From Paraphoma chrysanthemicola (Eukaryota > Ascomycota > Dothideomycetes > Pleosporales > Phaeosphaeriaceae), in the NCBI GenBank assembly GCA_020744225.1, contig JAGMWG010000004.1, forward strand, positions 1,736,001 through 1,800,000: 64,000 nt of DNA, given 5' to 3'. Positions within the stretch are counted from its first letter, which is position 1. The number at the start of each line of letters is the position of its first letter. Both the position numbers and the translations under genes were made by a program. Shown here in pieces: positions 54,774 to 64,000 of this stretch. Below the pieces are notes generated by a model that saw nothing but the letters and a program-made list of their open reading frames with translations, had not been told where the DNA came from and did not search any database.

Positions 54774-56411
54774 CTAGTGTTCTCCTATCCACTTGTCGAA
54801 CTCGGACTCTTGCTCAAGCGAGACCATAGCTGGATCTGGTTGCCATGAACTGGTCCGGTACTCGCCTTGTGCCGGAGACATGTCTAAGAGGCTATCGATG
54901 TCGTGTTGCTCCAGTTTCGCATGAAGCATGTCCGGATGGCCATTGCGGTACCCATGCTGGAGTACCGTAGGGTCCATCTCAGAGTGACTGCCACCGTTAT
55001 AAGCTAGCAGCATCGGGTCTAGTTGACCATCATCGAATGGTGTCGCAGCGTTCGATTGCAACTGCTGCATCAAATCGTTGGCATTGCCTCCCGGAAGACC
55101 AAGCAGCGCATGGTTTGATGGGAAGTGCACCGAAGTCGGGGTGCCCATCCTCCGCATGTGAAGTTCGTCGCTGTATTCGGCGCCCATCAAGCCTGGGTAC
55201 GCAGCAGTTTGGTAGTACTGGTTGTACACGTCGTGGTGCATGGGCATGGGCATCGGACGCCCTTCATTCGTCATTTCCCACGACGACTTGTTCAACCCCT
55301 GGCCATTCGGTCCGAACGATCGATCGAAGAAGTCTCCATGCATAGCATTGGCCGAGTAGCTCAGTGCTCGCTCAACCCTCCTAGATTGTCTATTCCGAGA
55401 CCTCCCACTTCCAGGAGCCCATTCAGTATCTTCAAGGTCACTTGGCTCTTCGTCGTCTGACCATTCCCCTTTTCTCTTCCGGACTGGAGCAGCTGCTTTG
55501 CTGGGCGAGAATTTGTACGTGGGATGCGCGTTCTGGTGGTTGATCCGTTCAATCTTGGCGTACTCATTGTACAACTCACGAATGCCGGGAGGCTCGAGTG
55601 GCCAGCTCTCACCAGCGACCGATGAGACAACTTGATGGTTGTTTTGTGCACACCAAGACTTGGCTCTCTCAGCGTATGCTGACCGATACAGCATGAACGA
55701 GTTCATGGGTCGGGTGATATAGCCATTGCGTTTCTCGGCTTCGTCGCGCCTAACGTCTGCTGGCCTGTTGACCCACTCTTCCATGTTCTTCACAGGAATA
55801 TGGTGTAGCTCTGCCGTCAGGATACTTAACGGCGCAGTCAGTTTGGGTGTTATTGGCTTATCTGCCTTCCCGGCCTTTGCCTTCTTGGTCTTTGGTACTA
55901 CTTTGGGACGAGGACTCGACTCTTTCCTTCGTGGCGAATTGGAGGGTGCGACGGCTCGACTACTGCGCGTGGTTCTTCGTCCGAAATCTTCATCGGCTGT
56001 GGATCTTGGAGTGGGTGGCGAAAAGAGTGTCTGCTCATTCTGACCCAAGTCAGTTCACATTGAAAAGGAGACCACAGCGCCAGTACTCACCGGCATGCCA
56101 TCATAATGCCCGTTGTGGTAGTATTCGGTCGCTGGCCCATAGCCGTCCTGGGTTTCAGTCAGCATTGCTGTTCCGTGAGGAAAGGTTGGCAATCTCACGT
56201 ATTGGATCTCAATGCCAAGGCCGTCGCCTGTATGGCTGTCCGCATGTGACCCATGCGAAGGGATCCCTTCGTGAGCCATCAATCTCGGAGAGCCATAGGA
56301 GAACCCGCGGCCCGAATTGTAATGCGCGACTTGCTGTAAACCCGCCTGGTATTCCGAGCCGGTACTTGGCGGGGTGGGCGGGTGTTGGTGGATGAGCGTT
56401 GCGGCCCTCAT
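54774..56411 (-). CDS. HMG-box (MATA_HMG type) transcription factor
   Basis: Two exons, 56411-56091 and 56039-54774, 528 aa; the 51-bp intron is GT-AG with an AACTGACTT branch site. A long basic linker (RKESSPRPKVVPKTKKAKAGK) precedes the HMG box at about residues 216-285: RPMNSFMLYRSAYAERAKSW, then NHQVVSSVAGESW and ELYNEYAKIERINHQNAHP. The C-terminal half is rich in Met/Gln/Asn/His. The box is of the sequence-specific MATA/SOX-like type rather than the nucleosomal HMGB type. It is not obviously a mating-type gene: no alpha-box gene, APN2 or SLA2 is nearby. Related fungal proteins regulate mating and development; the target genes here are unknown. The start is less certain because the frame stays open a little upstream. 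Confidence 0.8.
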
Positions 56412-59400
56412 GGTGCGAAGGAGCCTGAGCGTAAGACGGCCCCACGCTGGCTGTGACAGTGGAGACTGCGATGTGTTGATCGCTCGAAAAGACCGAGATG
56501 TTGCAACTGAGGCGCAAAATTACTTATGGGGATGCTGATTGTGATGCGGTTTATCGACGTCCAACTGTCGTGAGCCGTACTCCTTACCGAGAAGAGCAGC
56601 ACGATCGCAATGCACGCGGCGCCTCAAGATTGGAGTTGGCTGGCGGGCTCGCTCAATTCCAGAACTTAAACGACAAGAACGGTCTTGCTCAGGTATAGTG
56701 CTTCATATGTGTCAGTAATGGTCTGTTTCGCATTGCAGAATTGCTTGGTTTGCTGCATAGCGGCTATGCATAGCAGTTCGCAAAGAGTTCAGGGAACGAA
56801 CCTGTTGCAGTTACCCGTCCCTCACCGGCTCCAATATGTTGGTAATCTGACAATTGGTTTGGACGACTATGCGACACAAGTCTAGACGTTAGTAAACAGT
56901 AGTAGACTGTCTATGTTTTGGTCTTTCGGTCCGATTCTTTGTCGCGAACAAGTAGCTCGGGCGCTGTAGAGGCAAGTTGACGAAAGGCGCTTCTTTGTCT
57001 GAGGGACATTCCCAGAAGGTATTTGTACCGACTATCTGGCCTCGAGGTCGACTGCTCACGTACAGTGTAGTTCACTTGGTCGTCTGAACACGGACAAAGA
57101 GACAGCCGGATTGGTGATGGCTTCCTGACCTTCCCACGTTGGGAATCTCACGCTGCTTTTGGTAGAGGGAAATTCCGCCAGCAATTGAGTGTGTATAAAT
57201 GATGCAGCGACTTAGCCTACTGGTCCGTTCGTCGTCCCGGAGTCCAAAATATCATATCGCCTGTACCGTGCGCTCCAAATCGGCACTCAGCCCCTCCACC
57301 ATGGGAGCTGTGGCCTGGGGCTCTACCGCGCCCTTGCACACCGCGCCGCCAACGAACAAGGTCGGCCGATCTCGATAGGGCTATCTGGTGGCTTACAATA
57401 TTCATGTGCAGTCGATGTACTGTCCTGCAAGCCACGGTTCTGCAGTTCCTCCAGCCGTCCCTGCAGCCCTTCGACCACAGGATCCACCAGTTACAGTCCA
57501 CATTCCTGTGCCAATGACACCTGCAGGGCTGCTGATGCCACTTCCCCAACAACCAATCGCAGGTGTGCTACATGGCCCACATTTTGCTATCGCGAAGACT
57601 AGTCAAACGCCCTGTGCTATTTTTCCTGTGAGGTGATGCGTGGTCCGAGCATGCACATGATGCGGATGGCTGCAGTAGCATTCATGTCTGCATCCTGAAA
57701 GACGACCACCTTGGCAAGGCTGTCCATGATCCTGAAAGCCAGTACACCTCATAGAGCGTCTGTTTCATGTAGGCTATCCCTGTATGCTGCGTCGACAGAT
57801 CGCGTCAAACTCTGTCTTCGCCCGAAGCGTCGCTGCTGAGGCCATGTTTCCGGATGCAAATGACGCTGAGCATCGACCCAGAACCCTGGACAGCCGTCGC
57901 TGCCGCGGAACACTCAGCAAGCACACCCTGCTAACGGTCTCTCGCTAGTCTGTCTTGTCACGACCGTTGGCAGATTGCGTCCACCAGATGGAGTCGCGAT
58001 GAATTCGGGACCGTCAAGGTACACTAACCGTTAGTAGTGTCTGCTCAGGACATGATGCCAACTTCAAGACCCCCTTCTTGCATATTGCATGCAGGAAATT
58101 CGGTTGCTTCCGGTTGATCGTGTTTACAGGCGGCAGTGACGCTCCCCCGTTCGGACCTGACACTGGAATGCACGCCATCGCCTATTCCAGTTGACAGTCA
58201 AACGCCAACGCAACTTTGTGCAACCATGTTTGACTCAGCAACAGATGATTGGTTCAAACAACGTGTGCAAAGGGTGCAGACCATCCTTCGCATGCGTGTT
58301 GCGTCAGGGGCGCGGTGGGTTTGTGGGGGTTGAAGGCGCCCGTTTTGACCGGACGTTGCTCAGTCCTGTAGCAAACGAATCAACGCTGTTGCGCCAGGGC
58401 CTCATGAGATAGGTGACTCCAGGCGCCATTGACCTCGTCCGATGGGTGCGCAACAGGCGAACCTTATTGCGATCGTTTTCCTACCCGACCGCGTCTAGCA
58501 TTGGGTCTGTCAGACGGCAGACTGCGCTACCTTCAGTGACGACACTCAACGAACCATATCTGAACTTGCTCAGGTGGGCGACATGTCCGGCCCACGCATG
58601 GTGCTTACGCGCTGTGGTCTTATTCGCGTCCTCAGGTTCCCAGTACCATGATACTTCTCTTAATTTCAAGCACCGAATCCTCAGGCTTGGCCATCCGGCT
58701 TCCACGCACTCCGCGCCCTACCTGCTGTACCTCTCACCTCGAGCAACCGAGTTCTGGTACAGAGATGATGCAGGCACGCGCAAATGCAAGCCGCGGACGC
58801 TAAATGTCAATCCACTCGTTATAGGTAAGGTTTAGCGACTACCCCACATCAACTCTCGCCGAACCATGGTACTTAGCCATGGCACGGCATTGCCGTGCGC
58901 TTCGAAGACCTCTCTTCGCCTGCTGACAGCCGTAATCACGAACTTTGTGTCTGTCTGGACCGCGCAACGATGCTCGAGCCACGACGAATCATACGTGTCA
59001 ATTACGCCGACAAGAATCGACACGATGCGGGGTTGGACCTCGGGGAGTGATGTGACCCACGAGTTGGATGAGTTTGCAACTGAAGAAGCGGCAAATCGGC
59101 ATGCGCGAGGCGGTATTTGGTACGCTATTCTCGGAGAGCATCAAAGCAGCCTAACGGTCCGATCGGGCCAACAACCTTAAACGCCTGCACCACTGTGGCT
59201 TTGCGATCCGCGCAATGGCCCAGAAGCTTGTGTCAACAGGTCATGCATGCAAGTATGAGCTCACGTCTCACCCGACCTGGACGATGGATAGATACAAGCC
59301 ACTAGAGTTTGCAGAGGATGCCCCTGGAAGACAGACTGCAAGTTGTACCAAGAGTCGACGTTGAACACTCCTTCCAAGCCAAATACAACAGCCCACTCAC

Positions 59401-60267
59401 TATCCCGGACTGGCTACAACCCAAAAAACAGTGTCAATCACGCAACTCAATCGCATGATTAAGACAGGTTGGTATTTGCTCGCTTCCGGCGTCAACGAAG
59501 CGCTTCGAGCGGCTGTCGCCAAGTCTCATAACGACTTGACTCTCGCTCAATCGCTTGGTACGTACGATCAGATAGACTAGAGTTTCTTCATCTCTCCAGT
59601 AACTGGCACTACATAAGCACATGCGGTCGGACATGTTTCGATTCCGACTTGCATCTTCTCATCCGATTTGTCACTGTCATTGCATTGCACCAGATTTCCG
59701 GCACCTCATTCGCTAGTGCTGATACTAAAGCGGCGTGACAGTTTTCCGCAAACGACTAGTTTGGTCCAGCAGTGACCTTATCGGGGTAGTACAATTTTTG
59801 CGGTCGCAATCAGCACGTGACAATTTCTATTCACTATGCTCTCAGGTATTAGAGAAAAACACCGCCACAATTCTCGAAATCGCAATCGAGTGTTAGGATA
59901 TTCTAATCCGGGATGAAACACTCGTTTCAGATGAAAACAGTGCGCATGTGCATATCCGCTGTGCATGATGCGGGGAGGCTGTGCTGTACTGTTCGTAAGG
60001 ATCGGAAGAATCGAGAGACAAAGGTCTCACAGCCTTATAGGAAACAAGCGAGGAGGCTGACCCGATACTGAGGCAACAAAGAGGGTGCAGAGCCTCTCTT
60101 TGACCTCGTGACATTGTAAAGAGCATCAATGCTACACGGCTTTGACATGGTGATGGAAGAATCGTCATAATGGCTCTTGAGAGGGAAGAGGATGAGGACT
60201 GGGCCCATCAGAGTTGTGAAGATGTCTAGTCGCACAATCAACAACTACGTGATGCGTAACGAAAATC
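56412..60267. other. 3.9-kb gene desert
   Basis: The largest empty stretch in the window, lying between the HMG gene start and a coiled-coil gene. I find only ORFs of up to 140 codons; the longest (58413-58835) lacks an ATG. One 104-codon ORF at 58866-59180 has a strong start context (ACCATGG) but no recognisable features. No tRNA, transposase or reverse-transcriptase remnants and no long repeats are visible by eye. Base composition is not obviously extreme. Confidence 0.4.
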
Positions 60268-63024
60268 ATGGCTAGCGACGAGGAACACGACCCGATGTAC
60301 CCAACGACGAAAGATTCCAGCCAGGGAACAGATCACTCAGCATGTGCGAGGCCCGATGCAACGGTCGCGATACCACAAGGAACGCCAATCACGCCAACAT
60401 ACCCCACTAGCAGTGATCGCGGGGATCCAGGAACATCGGCGACTCCTGCAGCAACGACACCGACCATTTCCAATCGCTCGGGCCGTAATAAGTCTACTGT
60501 ACTCGACGATGATCGGCATGATGAGTCAGAATGGAGGTCTCCAGTGCCGCCTCTACCAAGAAACTTTGAATTGAGTAGTCTTGAACGACTGGGCCGTACC
60601 AGCATACTGTCGAATGTGACTGAGCGTACGGAAGAAGTTGCGCTCTCTCCAGTGCTCGACGGTGAGCACCATATAATTGATGCGCGGACTACAGCAGGAA
60701 CCGTAGGTGAATCAAATGATCAGCATCGAGAAGCAAGTGCGTATGAAGAGTCCATAGCTCCTGAGCCATCACAGACAGGAGGGAGTCTTGCAATTACCCC
60801 AGGCTACGAGCGGTCTGCAATCGACCATGATCCAGACGCGGCAATCACGAGAGATCGCCCAGGGCACCGCCGGCCTCAAGCAAGTACTTCGTACCAGAAC
60901 CATACAAAAGCCTCCAAAGCGAAACAGTCAGAGAAGGTTGAGCCTAGTCTGACGCGAGAAAGTTCGCAGAGCACATTCAGAGAGCCTCCTGGGTACTTGA
61001 CTACTCAGCGATCAACTTCTGCTCTAGATCACCGAGACGTAAGTACGCGGCCTAGTCCGCGGCGTCTAGAATTCGGTAGAGATGATTATGATCCGGTCTC
61101 AAGGCCGGGATCAAGGCACACCTCGAACGTGGTGACGCCAGGAAGAATACCGTATGCTCGAAGAGCAAATGATACATCACGAGACTCGCACGAAGGGACT
61201 CGTAGTGCTTCAAGATGGCCGAGTGAGTCGCCGCAAGGAAATGCTGGTTTTCACGAACGTCTGCATGATGAGCTTGCAAAGTTGCAGCAGGGACTGCAGC
61301 AGCAGGAAGAGGATAATGAGACGAATAGCGGGGTACTCGGTCATGGCAACAACCAACTAAGTCCAGCTGAAGAGGTAGAAGAACAAGCTGACGATTTAAG
61401 CGTTGCCTTGCTACCGCAGCGTGAAGGACACGACGAAACGGATAGCGAGAAATTCAGTGGCGGTGGAATTCAGTCGATCCCAGCCGAAGTTCGAGAAGAT
61501 CGAATCAACCATTCGAACGTCAATTCGTCTCAGCACTCACCCGGCGATGCGAGGTGTGAGGACGACCCCAAAGTAATATTGCAGTCTCAAAATGAAGTGC
61601 TGCAGGAGGAAATTGCCGATCGTGACCGCCAGCTTGAAGGTCAGAGCGAGGAACTTGGAAAATGGATATGGTACGCGCAGCAAGTACGGAATCATCTGGC
61701 AGCCTCAGAGGAAGAACTTGTGCAGTTGAAACAGGACATCGTGCAAATAACCAATGCCATCGACCAATCGCAGCAAGCCAGCGCAGATGTAGCCCCAAGC
61801 ACCGATGCCATCAACGATCTCACCCAGCATCTAGACTCTAGTGATGAGATCACCAACTTACGTACCAGCTTCTCCGAAGTCCTCTCCCACTTCACGACCA
61901 AAATTCACATCCTAACCCAAACCAACACAACCCTCCAAGAGACCGTCACCGCGCAATTCCACGAGCTCGAGCTCTCCATCCAAGCTTTCGAGAATAAGCC
62001 TCTGACTTCTGCCCAGGACCGAGATACCTGGAGGCAACTATGGGTCGACTTGCGGAAGCAAAGGAATCAACTCAAAGTCCAACTCAATCAGTCAGATTCC
62101 TTGGTGAAAGAAAACAACCTGCCTGACTTGGCGAAGCGTAATCGAGAGTTGGAAGTCAACCTGACCCACACGCGAGACAAGGCTCGGAAACTAAGCGAAG
62201 CGACGAAGAAGTACAAGGATATCGCGAGGCAGTGGGCGGACGAGGTCATCTCGGCTAAAAGCGAGATGGAGAGAAAAGAGGCCGTGTTTGGAGCAGAGGT
62301 GAAGAGGTTGGACGATGAGATGCTAGGGTATATCAAAGACTACTACGACAAGAGACACGAACCGGGGGATTGTGATTCGTGTGACTTGCAGAAACGAATA
62401 AAGGAGCTGGAAAGGGAGTTAGCGGGTGTGAATGACATGTCCAACGCGACGAAGACAGAGAAAGCCCGGTTGGAGGAGCAGATTGGGAGGGTTTTTGAGA
62501 GAAACGAGTGGCTGGAGAAGGAGGTTGAGAGGTTGGGGAGCGCGGTGATGATGGGTGGGAATGTGGATCAATTTGGGAGGGAGGGGATGTATCCTGCGCA
62601 TGTTGATTCTCCGAGGTCATCTTTTTTAGGCGATTCATCGGAGTCGATGGAGTGGCTTACGAGTCCGAAGAGAGCACAGAACCACGGCCCATTTATTCCG
62701 CGATGCCATCTTCCCGCCGCGATCGATGCGCGCAATGTTGAAACTGAAAAATTGAAGAAAGAGCAGCAGCAGCGCAGGGATGAAGAAGAAAAGGCAATAG
62801 CTATCATGGAACAGTTGCGGAAGTGGAATTTGAACAGGAGGAATCTGCCGGACACAGAAGACTGGAAGAAACTTACCAAGCAAAGCGCATGGGAGAGATG
62901 GGAAGGGGATAAGTGGTTGCAGGAAACGGTGCGGAGGTGGAACGGCATGTACTGGGAGGAGGAAGTGACGAGTGAGGAAGATAGAATTGTCGCGGGGCAA
63001 TTGAAAGAGAAGGGGATCGTGTAG
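60268..63024 (+). CDS. Large coiled-coil protein, unknown function
   Basis: A single exon of 918 aa. Residues 1-400 are Ser/Thr/Pro-rich and probably disordered. From about 430 to 770 it is strongly helical with heptad-like patterns (EVLQEEIADRDRQLEGQSEEL; SEMERKEAVFGAEVKRLDDEM; KARLEEQIGRVFERNEWLEKE), interrupted by a CDSCDLQ turn. The C-terminal 100 residues have Trp-rich helices (RKWNLNRRNLPDTEDWKKL, AWERWEGDKWLQETVRRW). No family is recognised. The layout suggests a structural scaffold, for example for cytoskeleton or septum, but this is a guess. The absence of introns and the neighbouring empty region fit a fast-evolving or lineage-restricted gene. Confidence 0.75.
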   Translation: MASDEEHDPMYPTTKDSSQGTDHSACARPDATVAIPQGTPITPTYPTSSDRGDPGTSATPAATTPTISNRSGRNKSTVLDDDRHDESEWRSPVPPLPRNFELSSLERLGRTSILSNVTERTEEVALSPVLDGEHHIIDARTTAGTVGESNDQHREASAYEESIAPEPSQTGGSLAITPGYERSAIDHDPDAAITRDRPGHRRPQASTSYQNHTKASKAKQSEKVEPSLTRESSQSTFREPPGYLTTQRSTSALDHRDVSTRPSPRRLEFGRDDYDPVSRPGSRHTSNVVTPGRIPYARRANDTSRDSHEGTRSASRWPSESPQGNAGFHERLHDELAKLQQGLQQQEEDNETNSGVLGHGNNQLSPAEEVEEQADDLSVALLPQREGHDETDSEKFSGGGIQSIPAEVREDRINHSNVNSSQHSPGDARCEDDPKVILQSQNEVLQEEIADRDRQLEGQSEELGKWIWYAQQVRNHLAASEEELVQLKQDIVQITNAIDQSQQASADVAPSTDAINDLTQHLDSSDEITNLRTSFSEVLSHFTTKIHILTQTNTTLQETVTAQFHELELSIQAFENKPLTSAQDRDTWRQLWVDLRKQRNQLKVQLNQSDSLVKENNLPDLAKRNRELEVNLTHTRDKARKLSEATKKYKDIARQWADEVISAKSEMERKEAVFGAEVKRLDDEMLGYIKDYYDKRHEPGDCDSCDLQKRIKELERELAGVNDMSNATKTEKARLEEQIGRVFERNEWLEKEVERLGSAVMMGGNVDQFGREGMYPAHVDSPRSSFLGDSSESMEWLTSPKRAQNHGPFIPRCHLPAAIDARNVETEKLKKEQQQRRDEEEKAIAIMEQLRKWNLNRRNLPDTEDWKKLTKQSAWERWEGDKWLQETVRRWNGMYWEEEVTSEEDRIVAGQLKEKGIV

Positions 63025-63177
63025 GCAGATACCAAAGTTAAGTAGTTCTTTAACCACGATCAATTGTGTTTATATTATTTCTCTCCTCATTTTGCAGAGT
63101 TTCAGCCTCGCATTAGCTTTTGCGAAGCGATACACTCAGCCTTACTGGTGCCCGCACGATGCCAAGTCTGAGGGCGC

Positions 63178-64000
63178 ATGCATGTGACGTATCTGATAAG
63201 ACCCAGCCTCATGCAATTCATATTCTTACAAGAATCTGAAGAGGCAGGCTTGTCCGCAGTGACAATTCTCATGTCTGCTCTTCCAATATCAACCTCGACG
63301 CTGAGCCCCGGGGCTACGGTTCCTGGCTCAGCCCTACCAGCGCTGACCACAGTCTTCACCCCGCCATCTAATTGTTCAACACGATGGGTCCAGCCTGAGT
63401 CGAACAGATTATATGTCTGGAGTGGCGCGGGTTCGTACGACAGTGGTGTACACAGGAACTACTGGCCCAGCTGCAATGCATTTGGGCAGTCTACGCAAGT
63501 CGCTTATAGCCCCGGCATATGTGCTATCGGATACTTGCTTTCAAATATTCGTGCTGTGGCGTTCGGCACTTCTTCATCCTCGCCGAGCCTGCTTCAATAT
63601 GTTGCGCTATGCTGTCCGAGGTGCGTGCGATATTCTAAATCGCTTCATTACACACATTTCCTTATCGCCACTGTGACTAACCAAGTAAAAGTGGAATGAC
63701 AGTGCCCATTCTGAACGGGTCTGCGACTTCAATCTGTCGGGGCATGATTACAACACCGCTCACTGCAATGCAGCCAATTTCCATCACCGAAGTCATCAAC
63801 GGCAAAACTTTTCCAACGCTGGTGTACGATACCATCTCAGAAAGCATATCCGTCCGCACGCTGCCGAATATGGAGGAACAAACAGTACGCGCGGTACTTG
63901 AGCTGAAAAGCCCTACGGTACTTACATCAGGCATCGCCGAGGCGGCTGCAATGACGGTGTATTGGCAAGCAAGCGATATTTCAAACTTTCCAAGTGCGTA
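63178..64000 (+). CDS. Surface-type cysteine-containing protein, 3'-truncated by window edge
   Basis: Two visible exons, up to 63620 and from 63692 to the edge, with a 71-bp GT-AG intron (branch GTGACTAAC). The splice restores CCPSG. The protein reads ALTTVFTPPSNCSTRW..., CNAFG..., YSPGICAIGY..., ALCCPSGMT, then a Thr/Ser/Ile-rich region. From memory this is the pattern of a common Ascomycete group: 'LTTxFTPPxxC', 'SPGxCPxGY', 'xxCCPSGY', usually followed by a membrane helix and a cytosolic tail, none of which is in the window. The function of the group is unknown. The start is uncertain: ATGs at 63178, 63211 and 63271 are in frame, and 63271 (MSALPISTST) is as plausible as the first. Confidence 0.65.

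Noticed and set aside
54774..56411. HMG-box gene as part of a mating-type locus
   Set aside because: No alpha-box gene, APN2, SLA2 or other usual flanking gene is present; the neighbours are PSF1 and an empty region.
58413..58835. 140-codon plus-strand frame in the gene desert
   Set aside because: It opens with GTG, not ATG, and no upstream exon with ATG and a good donor was found.
1..64000. CRISPR arrays, bacterial operons or prokaryotic mobile elements
   Set aside because: The sequence is eukaryotic (spliceosomal introns, Pol III tRNA); no regularly spaced repeats or transposase genes were seen.

Overview
The window looks like a chromosomal segment of a filamentous ascomycete (Pezizomycotina; Dothideomycetes is my best but weak guess). 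Evidence: protein-coding genes on both strands with short introns (mostly 46-75 bp, GT-AG with CTAAC/CTGAC-like branch sites, two GC-AG), a nuclear intron-containing tRNA-Pro, and fungal families such as DUF3433, PTH11-like receptors, CorA-like transporters, MFS drug transporters and a short tyrosinase. I rebuilt gene models by hand from reading frames and splice sites; there is no transcript support.

Layout. 0-19 kb is dense housekeeping: a TLC-domain protein truncated at the left edge, splicing factor Cus2/Tat-SF1, endopolyphosphatase PPN1, chromatin remodeller CHD1, ribosome-recycling ABC protein RLI1, a large TBC Rab-GAP, and the DNA-protein crosslink protease Spartan. 20-31 kb is more accessory: an F-box-like protein, a CorA-like transporter, tRNA-Pro(AGG), a DUF3433 membrane protein, a PTH11-like receptor and a small four-helix membrane protein. 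31-46 kb holds an Iec1/YY1-like zinc-finger protein, a pyridoxal-reductase-like AKR, alkaline ceramidase, a small acidic protein, an MFS transporter, a bHLH factor and a tyrosinase, separated by gene-poor stretches. 46-56 kb is housekeeping again: ERB1 and PRP5 (divergent), GINS subunit PSF1, and an HMG-box protein. 56.4-60.3 kb is almost empty, followed by an unknown coiled-coil protein and a surface-type protein cut by the right edge.

No gene cluster or obvious undescribed multi-gene system is visible; neighbours mostly have unrelated jobs. The observations worth a second look are at the level of gene structure and promoters: a 12-nt micro-exon followed by a GC-AG intron in the Fe-S region of RLI1; a 13-nt micro-exon encoding the probable Ca2+-site loop of the ceramidase; a GC-AG intron inside the bHLH domain; two stop-free introns of length 3n (one inside the tyrosinase CuA site); a possible remote first exon of CHD1; a perfect inverted repeat in the ERB1/PRP5 shared promoter; and MCB-like CGCG clusters upstream of two replication-linked genes (PSF1 and Spartan).
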